Made by a program: the position numbers and the translations under genes. The notes below the pieces were generated by a model. The model did not search any database. It was not told the DNA's origin and was given only the letters and a program-made list of their open reading frames with translations. From Sulfolobus sp. A20 (GTDB lineage Archaea > Thermoproteota > Thermoprotei_A > Sulfolobales > Sulfolobaceae), in NCBI RefSeq assembly GCF_001719125.1, contig NZ_CP017006.1:2308384-2372383 (forward strand): DNA of 64,000 nucleotides, in the 5' to 3' direction. This document shows, one piece after another, positions 43,251-52,408 of the stretch (within the stretch, counting starts at the first letter, position 1; every line of letters starts with the position of its first letter).

Positions 43251-43826
43251 CTATATAGTCTCTCCTAAGCCTAAAAAAATTAAGAAAGAGCCTATAGTAA
43301 TCATTATCCCTCCTAAGATAGGTAATATGAGAAGTACGAAACCTGAGATGGTGATTATTGAACCTAACTTTAATTTAGTTGATGACAATTTCACGCTTAG
43401 GGAGATTATAATGAGTGTGAAACCGATTATGCCCATAATGATTGAAATTAAAGTGTATATGGGTAGAGATAATGAATATAAGCTTAAACTACTGAAGATA
43501 GTATGACCTTCAGATATTTTTATTGTAAACGAGCCCTTCATTATTAGAATACTTATAAAATTTAAAAGGTAGGATAGTCCGTCGATTGAACAACCTATTA
43601 ACCCTATCATAAACTTTTTATCGTTTCTTATCAATCTCATGAATCCCATAAAGGTTAAAATTATAAATAATAAGTAAGGTATTAATGAAGCTACTATGTA
43701 AAATGTGTATAAAGCTAAAGTGATGAAAACGTAGGAAATCAACGATAACGAGACTAAGAGAGTGAAAATTAAAGCTGAAATCGAAACAACTATTAACGAA
43801 ATGCGTAGATTCTGAATTCCTTCCAT
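43251..43826 (-). CDS. Membrane protein, DUF973-like
   Basis: 191 residues, almost entirely hydrophobic, with five to six helices and small polar loops (FMRLIRNDKKFMIGLIGC, SSTKLKLGSIITISG). The composition and repeated Gly-rich helices resemble the DUF973 proteins of Sulfolobales. No enzymatic motif is visible. The assignment is tentative. Confidence 0.6.
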   Translation of the reverse strand: MEGIQNLRISLIVVSISALIFTLLVSLSLISYVFITLALYTFYIVASLIPYLLFIILTFMGFMRLIRNDKKFMIGLIGCSIDGLSYLLNFISILIMKGSFTIKISEGHTIFSSLSLYSLSLPIYTLISIIMGIIGFTLIIISLSVKLSSTKLKLGSIITISGFVLLILPILGGIMITIGSFLIFLGLGETI

Positions 43827-44136
43827 TACATAACAATGTGAACTCAGAAATAAAAGGACATTTCTTGGTACTGAAAGTGATAGTTAATACAAAAATTGGG
43901 CAAAAAATTAATTTTACTAATAGTAATATAAATATTAAATTACAAACTTTCTGGAATTGACTTTTGAAATCAAGTCTCAAGAACCTTAAAATTAAGGTAT
44001 AAAGTGAGTGAATTATTTGCGATTAAATTTTTGAAAAATTCATCGATAAGCTTGTCGAGACTAGTTTTCCTATCTGTATAATGGCATTAAGAAAAAAGGG
44101 GAGTAATGCTTAAAATATCTGTTTTAATATTACTTC
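43827..44136. other. Divergent intergenic region
   Basis: AT-rich with no frame of note. At 44110-44119 cttaaaatat lies about 26 bases before ATG 44137, a probable TATA box for a leaderless message. Nothing else recognised. Confidence 0.4.
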
Positions 44137-44757
44137 ATGATGAAGAGAAGATTTTACATGACAGAAATAGTTCCATTAACAATTTTAAGGGTTCCTAGAA
44201 GATCTATAGTTTTTCTACAAGCTATAAAAGACCATTATGCAGCGGCAGATGATGGTATATATAAGGTAAACTTTAGGAAGCAGGTTGGTATACATGCGGG
44301 AGGCATGTTTTTGGGCTTGGGAATATTTTTTGGAGGGGCGTTAGGAATAGGCTTCCTATATTTTGGTTTTCAGCAACTTTTAGATTTAGCCAACAGTTCA
44401 CTATCTGCAGTAATTATAAGTGTTATATCAGCAGTTATATTTATACTAATAGGGATAGGTATTTTATACGGGATTTATAGGCTGGTAAAATACTTGTGGA
44501 AAATAAGTAATAAGGGAAATTACATTGATGGGGAATTAGTAATTCCATGGAGTTATGTAAATAAAATAATAGTATCTAACGTTAGACAAGAGACTTATGC
44601 TTATGGTGGTTTATTATTACCTAGTAGTGCTGTCACTTATACTATCGGAGACTGGTTAATTACTACTAAGGATGGTAAAAACATTTATATTTATAACGTA
44701 GTGGAACCATACACGAAATTAGATGAAGTAAGGCAAAGGTTTAATCTACACTTCTAA
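44137..44757 (+). CDS. Membrane protein of unknown function
   Basis: 206 residues. Two membrane helices (IHAGGMFLGLGIFFGGALGI and VIISVISAVIFILIGIGILY) separate an N-terminal soluble part from a C-terminal beta-rich domain (GELVIPWSYVNKIIVS, YTIGDWLITTKDGKNIYIYN) that resembles a PH-like or bPH fold. No family recognised with confidence. It is a single gene. Confidence 0.65.
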   Translation: MMKRRFYMTEIVPLTILRVPRRSIVFLQAIKDHYAAADDGIYKVNFRKQVGIHAGGMFLGLGIFFGGALGIGFLYFGFQQLLDLANSSLSAVIISVISAVIFILIGIGILYGIYRLVKYLWKISNKGNYIDGELVIPWSYVNKIIVSNVRQETYAYGGLLLPSSAVTYTIGDWLITTKDGKNIYIYNVVEPYTKLDEVRQRFNLHF

Positions 44758-44829
44758 ATTATTAATCTAAAGACGCTAAATGGATTATTTTTTAGAGTCA
44801 GTAAATATTTGACAAAGAAAGGCAGGCCT

Positions 44830-44992
44830 TTAGGGCGGGGAGTAGGTCAGTTATTACATTAGTTAGGAAAGGCCTCATAAGCGGGGATGAAAAGTCTAAA
44901 AAACCAATTCTACATGCAGAAGGATTCTCTGAGCCTCTCGAGATATGATAAATGTAAGCTTAAATCGATAAGAGAAAAGGGGAGGAAGTCAG
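44830..44992 (+). mobile_element. Internally deleted TnpB-type element
   Basis: At 44830 ctttagggcggggagtagg is a right-end scar. From 44864, taggaaaggcctcataagcg matches the left end of 21391. At 44930-44992, cctctcgagatatgataaat and ggggaggaagtcag match its right end. About 1 kb between them, the tnpB gene, is missing. The remaining sequence to proC is otherwise empty. Confidence 0.5.
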
Positions 44993-44997
44993 ATTAT

Positions 44998-45816
44998 TCA
45001 CTTTCCATTACTCTCCCTTAACCTTTTATCAATCTCCTCACCTATTGCATAAGCCCTCTGATAAGCTGACTCAATGGTTTTAATTAATGCTGACTTGACT
45101 CCTTCACTCTCCATTACCATTAACCCTCTAATTGTAGTACCAGCAGGAGTTGTGACTTGATCCCTAAGCATTACAGGATGATTTAAATTACTTTTTAACA
45201 TCTTTATCGTTCCTTCAATCATGTCAAGTATTGCATAGTAAGCTAAGTCCCTAGGCATCCCACAAGCAACTGCACCTAAGGCGAAGGCATCAATTATTTC
45301 TGAAATGAAAGCGGGACCACTTCCTATTAAAGCAGTCCAAGCGTCTAACATATCCTCTGGAACCCAATAAACGCTTCCTAACGACTTAAAAATACTTTCA
45401 ACATACTCCTTCCCCCTCCCATCCCTTTCTGCTATTGCGGTAGTAGACCTATTTACTAAAGCGTTAATGTTAGGCATAGCCCTATATACTTCAGCATTAG
45501 GTATGAGAGAGGAAAGTGTTGAAACCTTTATACCAGCCATTACCGATATCACTATCTTACCCATCCAAGAATCCTTGTTTACTTGTCGTAATACTACTGG
45601 AAAATGTTGAGGCTTAACGGTCAACACTATGACTTCAGCTTCCCTAACTGCATAATCATTATCCTTAGTAGCCTCAACTCCCATCCTTTTAACGTTTTCA
45701 ATAGTCTCATCCCTTCTCCCTGTTGCGATAATTCTTATTGACGGATAGTTCCCCTTAACTGCCTTTAATATCCCACTGCCTATCTTACCACTCCCTATTA
45801 TTGCTATGCTCTTCAT
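44998..45816 (-). CDS. proC: Pyrroline-5-carboxylate reductase
   Basis: 272 residues. The Rossmann start IAIIGSGKIGSGILKAV binds NAD(P)H. AMPNINALVNRSTTAIAE, IGSGPAFISEIIDAFALGAV and the terminal signature VTTPAGTTIRGLMVMESEGV are all typical of ProC. It catalyses the last step of proline synthesis. Length is normal. A TATA-like ccattttatac lies above ATG 45816. It is a single gene. Confidence 0.95.
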   Translation of the reverse strand: MKSIAIIGSGKIGSGILKAVKGNYPSIRIIATGRRDETIENVKRMGVEATKDNDYAVREAEVIVLTVKPQHFPVVLRQVNKDSWMGKIVISVMAGIKVSTLSSLIPNAEVYRAMPNINALVNRSTTAIAERDGRGKEYVESIFKSLGSVYWVPEDMLDAWTALIGSGPAFISEIIDAFALGAVACGMPRDLAYYAILDMIEGTIKMLKSNLNHPVMLRDQVTTPAGTTIRGLMVMESEGVKSALIKTIESAYQRAYAIGEEIDKRLRESNGK

Positions 45817-46125
45817 TAGTTTGAATTAGTATAAAATGGTTAATATGCTTGATTTTCATCTTTATTTTTTTATACCCTCACTTATCATCTTCCTCCCCAC
45901 TATAGAGGCTTTCCTCAACTTTGTAATAGATCTAAAAAGAGAAGAATAGTAGGAAGGAATCGTGCAAGATTAAGTTATAACGTTTTTGTTATTGTATTAA
46001 TTTCTATGTAGATAATTTTAAGTGGACAAATTAATTTATTTAAGATTTTGAGAAAGTGAATCAGTGAGGCTTTTCCGTTTTATACGTAATGACGCTTTTA
46101 GTTTTTCTTAAAAATATAACATAAA
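45817..46125. other. Intergenic region with short repeat
   Basis: The repeat at 45889-45926 reads cttcctccccactatagagg then ctttcctcaactttgtaa, the same type as 43118 and 57596. Outside it nothing is recognised beyond the proC promoter. Confidence 0.4.
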
Positions 46126-46851
46126 TTAAAAATTACCTTCAACGTTCTTCATTATTATTTCATCGAACTCCTTAGGTCTAGGAAGTTTTATGGACTTTAG
46201 TGAATTTATGAATTCCTCTTTGTTATTTATACTAAACAACTTGTTATACTTTCTCTCAAAACCTATGGTTGATGACGGTTTTCCACTTATCCCAAATCCA
46301 CACGCTGAACCGGAAGTATGGGCAGGGAAAACTTCAATGTAATCTGGTAATACCTTAAGTTTTTGTAAACTGTAAAAGAGCCGTTCTGCTGAGTCCTCAC
46401 CTCCTATATCTATCCTACCAATTCCACCCACAAATAACGTATCACCAGTTAATACTGCCCAAGGCTCATCTCCTCTTCTTAAGTCAGTTATGAGTACAGA
46501 AACACTATCCGGAGTATGCCCGGGCGTATAAAGGAACTTTATTTTAACGTTACCAACTTTTATTTCCTCATTATCCCTAACCTTTTGTGCAAACTTCACC
46601 TTAGTACTCTCATGCATATAAACATTAGCCCTAGTCATGTCAGCTAACCTTTTTGCCCCAGATAAGTGGTCAGCGTGAGTGTGAGTATCTATAATGTAAG
46701 ATATCCTCATGTCGTATAATTCAGAAAAGTTCATCAAATCGTCAACTAAGTCAAGCCTAGGGTCAACGATTATTAATTCCCCTGCTTGAGTGCATCCAAT
46801 GACGTAAGTTAAGCATCCTCCACTTTTTGAGATCAGCTGTCTAAATAACAT
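46126..46851 (-). CDS. Metallo-beta-lactamase hydrolase, ETHE1/persulfide dioxygenase-like
   Basis: 241 residues. The HxHxDH motif is THTHADHLSG, the second zinc region YTPGHTPDSVSVL, then LTGDTLFVGGIGRIDIGG, and FPAHTSGSACGFGISG. The DTLFVGGIGR and ACGFG stretches point to the ETHE1-like (persulfide dioxygenase) rather than the glyoxalase II branch. It may act on sulfane sulfur, which would suit a sulfur-metabolising archaeon. The substrate is not proven. Confidence 0.85.
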   Translation of the reverse strand: MLFRQLISKSGGCLTYVIGCTQAGELIIVDPRLDLVDDLMNFSELYDMRISYIIDTHTHADHLSGAKRLADMTRANVYMHESTKVKFAQKVRDNEEIKVGNVKIKFLYTPGHTPDSVSVLITDLRRGDEPWAVLTGDTLFVGGIGRIDIGGEDSAERLFYSLQKLKVLPDYIEVFPAHTSGSACGFGISGKPSSTIGFERKYNKLFSINNKEEFINSLKSIKLPRPKEFDEIIMKNVEGNF

Positions 46852-46900
46852 ATGTTAATGTAATCAACATGATAAAAAAAGGGTTATTCACTATTTCCAG

Positions 46901-47350
46901 TTAATGGTTTACGTTTAAGACCTTTAAATTAAACTTTTCAACAAGCTCCTTGGGTGAAATACGTAGTAATGTCTTTTCATCTCCTCCACCACAATAGACG
47001 TAATCGCTATCGCTAGCTAAATCCAAATCTACGATAGTTTCTACTCCTTCTATAATTGGAGGAACTCCACCAACTTGATAACCTGTTAATTCCCTTACCT
47101 CCTTAGCCTTCGCTATCCTAACCTCGCTAACTCTCAAAAATTCTTTTACCTTTTCTAGATTTACCCTTTTATTGCCCCTTAAGAATATTGCTAATGGCTT
47201 ATTGTCTGCAATGACAATCACAGTCTTAGCTATTTTACCTTCATCAATTCCTAAAGAGTTGGAAGCGTCTTTAACAGTCTTAGCGTCTTTGACTTTGACG
47301 AACTGATAATTAATTCCTCTACTTTTTAATATTTCCTCCAGCGAGGTCAC
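46901..47350 (-). CDS. YbaK/EbsC-type aminoacyl-tRNA deacylase
   Basis: 149 residues, a single YbaK domain. Features are IAKTVIVIADNKPLAIFLRG with the conserved Lys, RVNLEKVKEFL, and TGYQVGGVPPIIE with the substrate-loop GGVPP. These proteins remove mischarged amino acids from tRNA in trans. It is on the same strand as the TrmB gene upstream; a short repeat lies between them. Confidence 0.85.
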   Translation of the reverse strand: MTSLEEILKSRGINYQFVKVKDAKTVKDASNSLGIDEGKIAKTVIVIADNKPLAIFLRGNKRVNLEKVKEFLRVSEVRIAKAKEVRELTGYQVGGVPPIIEGVETIVDLDLASDSDYVYCGGGDEKTLLRISPKELVEKFNLKVLNVNH

Positions 47351-47361
47351 AATTTCTTAAC

Positions 47362-47401
47362 CTCCTTCCCACCTTAAAACGTGAGGTTTGCCGTTCTTTT
47401 A
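47362..47401. repeat. Short IS200/IS605-derived repeat forming the end of the trmB-like gene
   Basis: acctccttcccaccttaaaa followed by cgtgaggtttgccgttcttt. On the minus strand it encodes the last residues of the regulator and its stop codon. Confidence 0.5.
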
Positions 47402-48069
47402 TCCTTGTTAAATATTAACTTAAAGTGTTCCATTGAATGGATCATACAACCTAAACACGACTCTACAGTAACGTAAGATTCGTCGGTAAAAACAGCAGTT
47501 ATCTCGTCATTAAAAATTATGAACTTTGAATTGACTTCATCATTGTATTTAATCTTTCCTTTCAAGCCCTTAACCTTCTCCATATCTTCACTTCTTACCA
47601 CTAAGTATAGTTCGCCGTTAAAGTTTCTCAATAGCTTTACCATCCAGCTTGGTATTCTCGGATATACCACCTTAAGAGTTTTTGCCTCACTGATCATGTT
47701 TTTCACGAAGCTCATTACTTGTCTTCTCCCTTCAATTACGGTAGACCTTTCTTTGCTCTTATCCTTGGTAATGGTGTTTATCTCAGCAACTATTTTGTCT
47801 ATCTGCTCTATGATAGTTTGCTTATAATTTTCAAAACTTATGTTAGGATCTATGAGTTTAACCCTCTTCGGTTTTCCATTTATCACTTTAACAAAACCTC
47901 TCTTCTCAAGTCTCGAAACTACGTCATACACCTTTTGGTATGGAACGCCAGACAGTTCTGCCAATTCCCTCATTTTAGCGTTGCAGATTTTAGTTAATGT
48001 AGAGTAAACTTTACTCTCATATCTTGAAAAACCTATCTTAATTAATTTCTCTTCCAATTCACCACTCAT
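47374..48069 (-). CDS. TrmB-family transcriptional regulator
   Basis: 231 residues. The winged helix is SRYESKVYSTLTKICNAKM, RELAELSGVPYQKVYDVVSR and LEKRGFVKV. The C-terminal effector domain ends with FTDESYVTVESCLGCMIHSM before a short repeat contributes the tail KRTANLTF. It is divergent from an MFS gene with 42 bases between the starts, and that gap contains ttattgttaataag, a possible operator overlapping both promoters. It probably represses or activates the transporter. Confidence 0.85.
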   Translation of the reverse strand: MSGELEEKLIKIGFSRYESKVYSTLTKICNAKMRELAELSGVPYQKVYDVVSRLEKRGFVKVINGKPKRVKLIDPNISFENYKQTIIEQIDKIVAEINTITKDKSKERSTVIEGRRQVMSFVKNMISEAKTLKVVYPRIPSWMVKLLRNFNGELYLVVRSEDMEKVKGLKGKIKYNDEVNSKFIIFNDEITAVFTDESYVTVESCLGCMIHSMEHFKLIFNKDKRTANLTF

Positions 48070-48111
48070 AGTGAATAATACTAATTTATTGTTAATAAGA
48101 CTTTATAGTTA

Positions 48112-49188
48112 ATGAGTAAGAAGAAGAACTTTCAACTTTTCACCGTATTAGTCTTCTTCACGGGAATTTACTTAGGAGTATTCAGGGTGGCCTTCCCAGT
48201 CCTTGAATTGAATGAATACTATTTCGTACTATACTCGATTATTATTTTTGGTTTCACCAAAGCTTTAATGAATTACATTTCTGGACATTTATCAGATATA
48301 ATAGGTAGGAAAAAAGTGTTAATATTAGGTTGGTTAGTCTCAATTCCTTTACCATTAATAGCAATTATAGTCAAATCTCCTATATTAGTGACATTATTTA
48401 CAGTGTTTTTAGGAGTAAATCAAGCCTTAACTTGGACTACTACAGTAACTTCGCAGATTGACATATCTGGCAAAAGGAGGGCAGGTTTAGCAGCTGGGAT
48501 AAATGAAACTTTTGGATACTTAGGTGTCTCGATGGGGAGTTTTCTCTCTGGTTTAATAATTTCTTCTTTTTTCTCGCCTTATTACTTGATGTTACTAGTA
48601 GGGTTATTAGCTTTGGTATTCTCAAGTAAAGCATCAGAGACTAAACCTAACACAAGTTTAGGTAAGGGAGGATTAATATCCTCTCTACTTATAGGTATTG
48701 CTGGACTATTGGAGAAGTTTGTGGACGCATTCTTCTGGGTCTTAGTGCCATTGTACTTATCTGCTAAAGGTCCATTCGAGATTTCCACCATAGTGACAAT
48801 ATATACACTAACCTGGGCATTATTACAGATACCTTTTGGACATATAAGCGATGTGAAAGGTAGACTCTTGTTATTAGTGTTAGGGTTCATTTTTATGGGA
48901 ATTGGAGTATCTATCTTCACGATCCAATATTACATTATTTCCGCCTTTATAGCTGGGTTGGGAATGGCAATGGTATATCCTAATCTCATAGCCTATGTAA
49001 ATGACTATTGTAGCGATATGAATAGAGGGAGGTCTTTAGGAATTTATAGATTGTTGAGGGATTCAGGTTATGGATTTGCTGGGCTAATTTTCTTACTAAT
49101 ATATAAAGACTTATTAACAGCAGTAACGCTAGTAGTTCTCTTACAACTCGTATCCATATTTCCCCTAGTGTACGTTAGGAGGATTTAA
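48112..49188 (+). CDS. MFS transporter
   Basis: 358 residues with ten to twelve helices. The MFS loop 2-3 motif is ISGHLSDIIGRKKVLILG and the matching second-half motif GHISDVKGRLLLLVLG. It is on the short side for the superfamily. The divergent TrmB-type regulator suggests control by its substrate, which is unknown. Confidence 0.85.
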   Translation: MSKKKNFQLFTVLVFFTGIYLGVFRVAFPVLELNEYYFVLYSIIIFGFTKALMNYISGHLSDIIGRKKVLILGWLVSIPLPLIAIIVKSPILVTLFTVFLGVNQALTWTTTVTSQIDISGKRRAGLAAGINETFGYLGVSMGSFLSGLIISSFFSPYYLMLLVGLLALVFSSKASETKPNTSLGKGGLISSLLIGIAGLLEKFVDAFFWVLVPLYLSAKGPFEISTIVTIYTLTWALLQIPFGHISDVKGRLLLLVLGFIFMGIGVSIFTIQYYIISAFIAGLGMAMVYPNLIAYVNDYCSDMNRGRSLGIYRLLRDSGYGFAGLIFLLIYKDLLTAVTLVVLLQLVSIFPLVYVRRI

Positions 49189-49218
49189 GAAAATTTTCTA
49201 GTGTGTCTAGATATTACA

Positions 49219-49448
49219 GTGTGTTGACAACAATTTCGTCCAACTGTAAAATTTTTTATGCAAGAGTCTATTGCAGAAGAATATTTTCAGCCATCTTGCT
49301 ATTGTGTTTCTCGTTGAGTTAGGTGAGTCCTAGGAAATCAAACCTATTCATCTTCTCGCCCAATAAATAAGTTGCCTCACCTTAAAAATACTTTTCATAA
49401 TAAAGAAAATTCAATTTATATCAAAACAACCAAATTGTTGTTCACACC
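49219..49448. mobile_element. Degraded MITE of the IS6-type
   Basis: Ends gtgtgttgacaac and gttgttcacacc. The interior follows the pattern of the 17567 copy with several deletions. Confidence 0.55.
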
Positions 49449-49454
49449 AAGAAA

Positions 49455-49855
49455 GCTAGGAATATTTTAGAGGACTCTGCAAAAGAGGGTTGTTGATATA
49501 GCTAAGTTGTTTAATGTCTCAGCTATTTTCTTAGAGGACTTAAACAACCTCATCAAGAGGTTAAAGGATCTACCAACTGAGTTTAGAGATAAATTCTATC
49601 TCATGCGGTACCGTAGACTACTTTACTGGACTAAATAGCAGGCGAAAAACATGGGCTAAAGATAGTGTACGTTGATCCGCACTAATGCCCAAAGTGCGGG
49701 AAAGAAATGAAGGAAGCAGGACATAGGTACTTCCACTGTTCATGCGGTTAGAGAATGATCGTGACATTATCACAGTTATGAAACTCTATGGCTCTTTTAT
49801 CCTCTCTAATACCCCCGGATGAGAATCGATGAGTGGAGGAAGTTAGGAACAAGAA
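49455..49855 (+). mobile_element. tnpB: TnpB C-terminal relic
   Basis: Pieces read LFNVSAIFLEDLNNLIKRLK (catalytic Glu region), KIVYVDP-like and CPKCGKEMKEAGHRYFHC (zinc ribbon), with several stops and phase changes. The end gatgagtggaggaagttagg is a right-end relic like those at 22541 and 44992. Between here and 49936 nothing else is seen. Confidence 0.6.
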
Positions 49856-49935
49856 TATTAGCTATATGATTTGTTTAAAGGTACTTATTTTAAATTCAAT
49901 AAGAAGATTCGATAGAAATTTACAAAATCAGTTAC

Positions 49936-50389
49936 CTAGAAGTTAGAGATAACGTAACCTTTGAGAACGTAAATAAAAAATTCCATCCTTAACCTTATCA
50001 AGGATCCGCTAAAACCTTCATCGAAGCTTGCTAAATAGCCAACTTGATGCGTAGTCATAATTATAGCACAGTCGGTGAAACTTAATTTATTGTTGAGGTT
50101 TTCATTTAACTTGATGAACGCGTTTATAATCTCTTCAATTGATAAGTCGTTCATGACACTTTCAAAAAGATACCTACCCCTCAATTGTAGAATCTTTTCC
50201 GATAGTAGCTTGACGTAGTTGAAGGGTTGCCTACTTATCGCCAAGGTTAATAACTCGTCCACAACGTAGTCTAAAAGTATGGGCTTTCCGTACTTACCCT
50301 CTTCAATCTCGTCCATTATCTTTAAAGCTATTCCATGCTTACTCTCATTCTTATTTAGCGTATAGAAATGAAGTATCTAATAATATCAT
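49936..50389 (-). pseudogene. PIN-domain (VapC-like) toxin with frameshift
   Basis: From ATG 50389 the start MILLDTSFLYAK has the first PIN Asp, then meets a stop. The adjacent phase resumes after the taaataag run near 50355 with NKNESKHGIALKIMDEIEEG and continues KPILLDYVVDELLTLAI (conserved Glu), LSFTDCAIIMTTHQVGYLAS (conserved Asp pair) to 49936. A small deletion would explain the loss. The gene overlaps its upstream partner as ATGA. Toxin activity is unlikely unless the shift is bypassed. Confidence 0.6.
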
Positions 50390-50796
50390 TTCCATTCCGT
50401 TATTGCTTCAGCGAATGGGTTCTCTTTTCTAGGTAGACAAGGGGACTTAATACTAAACTTTTCCCTTTCAACTTCCATTACAGAATCAATAATATGCCCT
50501 ATGGTTAACCCTATCGCACTGCCTAAAACTGTCTTAGCTATAGTATCAATTGTTTTGTCGTCGGAGATCTTGTAGTCAGCAGAGTGTGAGAGTAAGTTTG
50601 GAGTAACGGTACCTATAATTTTACCTAATGGTGATATACTAACTAGTTCAGATACCGAATACTCCTTAATGTCGAATTTTTCACATAGCTCCTGCAATAC
50701 TTTGTCCAAGTCTTCATAGATTTTGGGTTCTTCTCCTTCAAGCCTCAGCGAGTAAGTCTTTCCTTGTATCTTGTACTTTACTACAAGATTAACCAT
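50386..50796 (-). CDS. Unknown protein upstream of VapC-like gene
   Basis: 136 residues from ATG 50796. The N-terminus is beta-like (VKYKIQGKTYSLRLEGEEPK), then helical. A glycine-rich hydrophobic segment lies at about residues 88-106 (IAKTVLGSAIGLTIGHIIDS). The tail is SPCLPRKENPFAEAITEWK. Its stop overlaps the VapC start, the place an antitoxin normally holds, but it has no ribbon-helix-helix, AbrB or Phd pattern. It may be a new antitoxin type or an unrelated cotranscribed gene. Confidence 0.5.
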   Translation of the reverse strand: MVNLVVKYKIQGKTYSLRLEGEEPKIYEDLDKVLQELCEKFDIKEYSVSELVSISPLGKIIGTVTPNLLSHSADYKISDDKTIDTIAKTVLGSAIGLTIGHIIDSVMEVEREKFSIKSPCLPRKENPFAEAITEWK

Positions 50797-51011
50797 ATAG
50801 ATAAATTAGACTAATCCCTCCTATTTATTTTTGCTTCTACAGAATTATTTCTGACTTCCTCCCCACTTTAAATGGCGAGACTTTCTCGATTTCTCTATCC
50901 CAGTTCCCCTTGAACTGGATCTATAGGACAGTCTTCGAACTGTTCATCACTCTACAAGCACCGTGTCTACGTATGTCCAGGATTTCTCATACTGTTTTCT
51001 ATCCTGGTTAG
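50797..51011. other. Intergenic stretch with short repeat
   Basis: At 50853, gacttcctccccactttaaa and tggcgagactttctcg is a short TnpB-end repeat. The next 110 bases hold a ccccttgaactgg/ccagttcccc-type local palindrome and no frame. Confidence 0.35.
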
Positions 51012-51261
51012 GTGTGTGGACAACAATTTGATTGATGTAAATTGAATTTTATTTATTGTGGAAAAGTATTTTTAGGGTGAGGGTAAGTTATTTATTGTAG
51101 GAAGAAGATGAATGGGTTTGATTTCCTAACACTCACCTTACTTAACAAGAAACACAATGACGAGATGGTTAAAAAAATTCTTCAACACAATTTACTCGAA
51201 ATCTATTGGCATAAGTTGGAATAAAATTTTATGGGGGTGGATGAAATTGTTGTCCACACAC
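51012..51261. mobile_element. MITE-like derivative of the IS6-type element, inverted
   Basis: 250 bases with perfect ends gtgtgtggacaac and gttgtccacacac, in the opposite orientation to the 12093 and 17567 copies. It stops 50 bases before the aminotransferase start, so its end may lie within that gene's promoter region. Confidence 0.7.
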
Positions 51262-51310
51262 CATTTCACGAGATGAAAGGAAATAAATACTGGTTGTCAA
51301 TCTCTACTAT

Positions 51311-52393
51311 ATGTACCCTGAGTTTTGCCTAGAGAGATGGCAATCATTAAGGGATTGGAGGGCTAAATACGTTTTATCAGAAAGTGGTGTTGAACCACTT
51401 TCCTCTAGAGAAGTAGAGCTTCCCCCTGAAGTGAAGTTCGAGTATGGGCATACTAAAGGATTGATAAAGTTAAGGGAATTAATTTCAAGCTTATATGAGG
51501 TAAAAGACGCAGAGAAGGTTATAATAACAAATGGAGGTGCTGAGGCGAACTACATCACTATCCTATCGTTAATAAAGCCTAATGATGAGGTAATTGTAGA
51601 AATGCCAAATTACATGCAAATACCGGGCTTATTAAAGGGTATTAACGCAAAAGTTAAGAACATTTGGCTTAAGGAAGAGAAAGGTTTTCACTTAGACTTG
51701 AACGAGTTAAATGAAATGGTAAGTAAGAATACTAAAGCAATTGTAATAACTAATCCAAATAACCCTACTGGAATGGCATTATCTAAAGACGAAATTAAGG
51801 GAATTGTTGAGATAGCTGAGGACAATCACGCTTATATAATTTCAGATGAAGTTTACAGAGGTTCAGAGATTGATGGTAACGTTTCTCCTAGTTTTGTTGA
51901 TTTATACGAAAAGGCTATTAGCACTAACAGTATGTCTAAAGTTTACGGTTTACCCGGCATAAGGATAGGCTGGGTTGTTGCAAATGATAAGGAGATAATA
52001 GATAAAATGTGGAGTGTAAGAGATTACACGACAATATCACCCTCAGTTTACAGTCAAGAAATAGCTTATAACGCCTTAATGAGGAGAGAGGAACTGATGA
52101 TGAGGGCTAGGAACATAGCTTTAACTAATTTCAAGTTATTTGAGGAAATGCTTAATGAAAAAATAAAATGGGTAAAACCTAACGCTACTGTACTTGCTTT
52201 CGTAAAGTCAATAGGTGTAGATAACACCTATGAGTTCAGTGAAAGCTTATTTAACAAATATAGCGTATTGATTAACCCCGGTGAGTGCTTTGAAATGCCA
52301 GGGTATGTTAGAATAGGGCTAGGTAGTAAGGATCAAAACTTCCTAAGAGAGGCATTAAGTCTGTTCATTAATCATTTAAATACTAAGCATTAG
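51311..52393 (+). CDS. Class I/II aminotransferase (PLP-dependent)
   Basis: 360 residues. Motifs are ITNGGAEANYITILSLI (cofactor phosphate loop), VITNPNNPTGMALSKDEI, YIISDEVYRGSEI, and the PLP lysine in STNSMSKVYGLPGIRIGWV. The C-terminal Arg for the carboxylate is in GYVRIGLG. The subfamily resembles aspartate aminotransferase-like enzymes of archaea; the amino donor is not defined. An inverted MITE ends just upstream. The next gene is convergent. Confidence 0.9.
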   Translation: MYPEFCLERWQSLRDWRAKYVLSESGVEPLSSREVELPPEVKFEYGHTKGLIKLRELISSLYEVKDAEKVIITNGGAEANYITILSLIKPNDEVIVEMPNYMQIPGLLKGINAKVKNIWLKEEKGFHLDLNELNEMVSKNTKAIVITNPNNPTGMALSKDEIKGIVEIAEDNHAYIISDEVYRGSEIDGNVSPSFVDLYEKAISTNSMSKVYGLPGIRIGWVVANDKEIIDKMWSVRDYTTISPSVYSQEIAYNALMRREELMMRARNIALTNFKLFEEMLNEKIKWVKPNATVLAFVKSIGVDNTYEFSESLFNKYSVLINPGECFEMPGYVRIGLGSKDQNFLREALSLFINHLNTKH

Positions 52394-52408
52394 TTAATCC
52401 GTCAACTT

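Noticed and set aside
48112-49188. The YbaK, TrmB and MFS genes considered as part of the catabolic or defence regions.
   Set aside because: Nothing links them to either; TrmB with a divergent MFS is an ordinary regulator-transporter pair.
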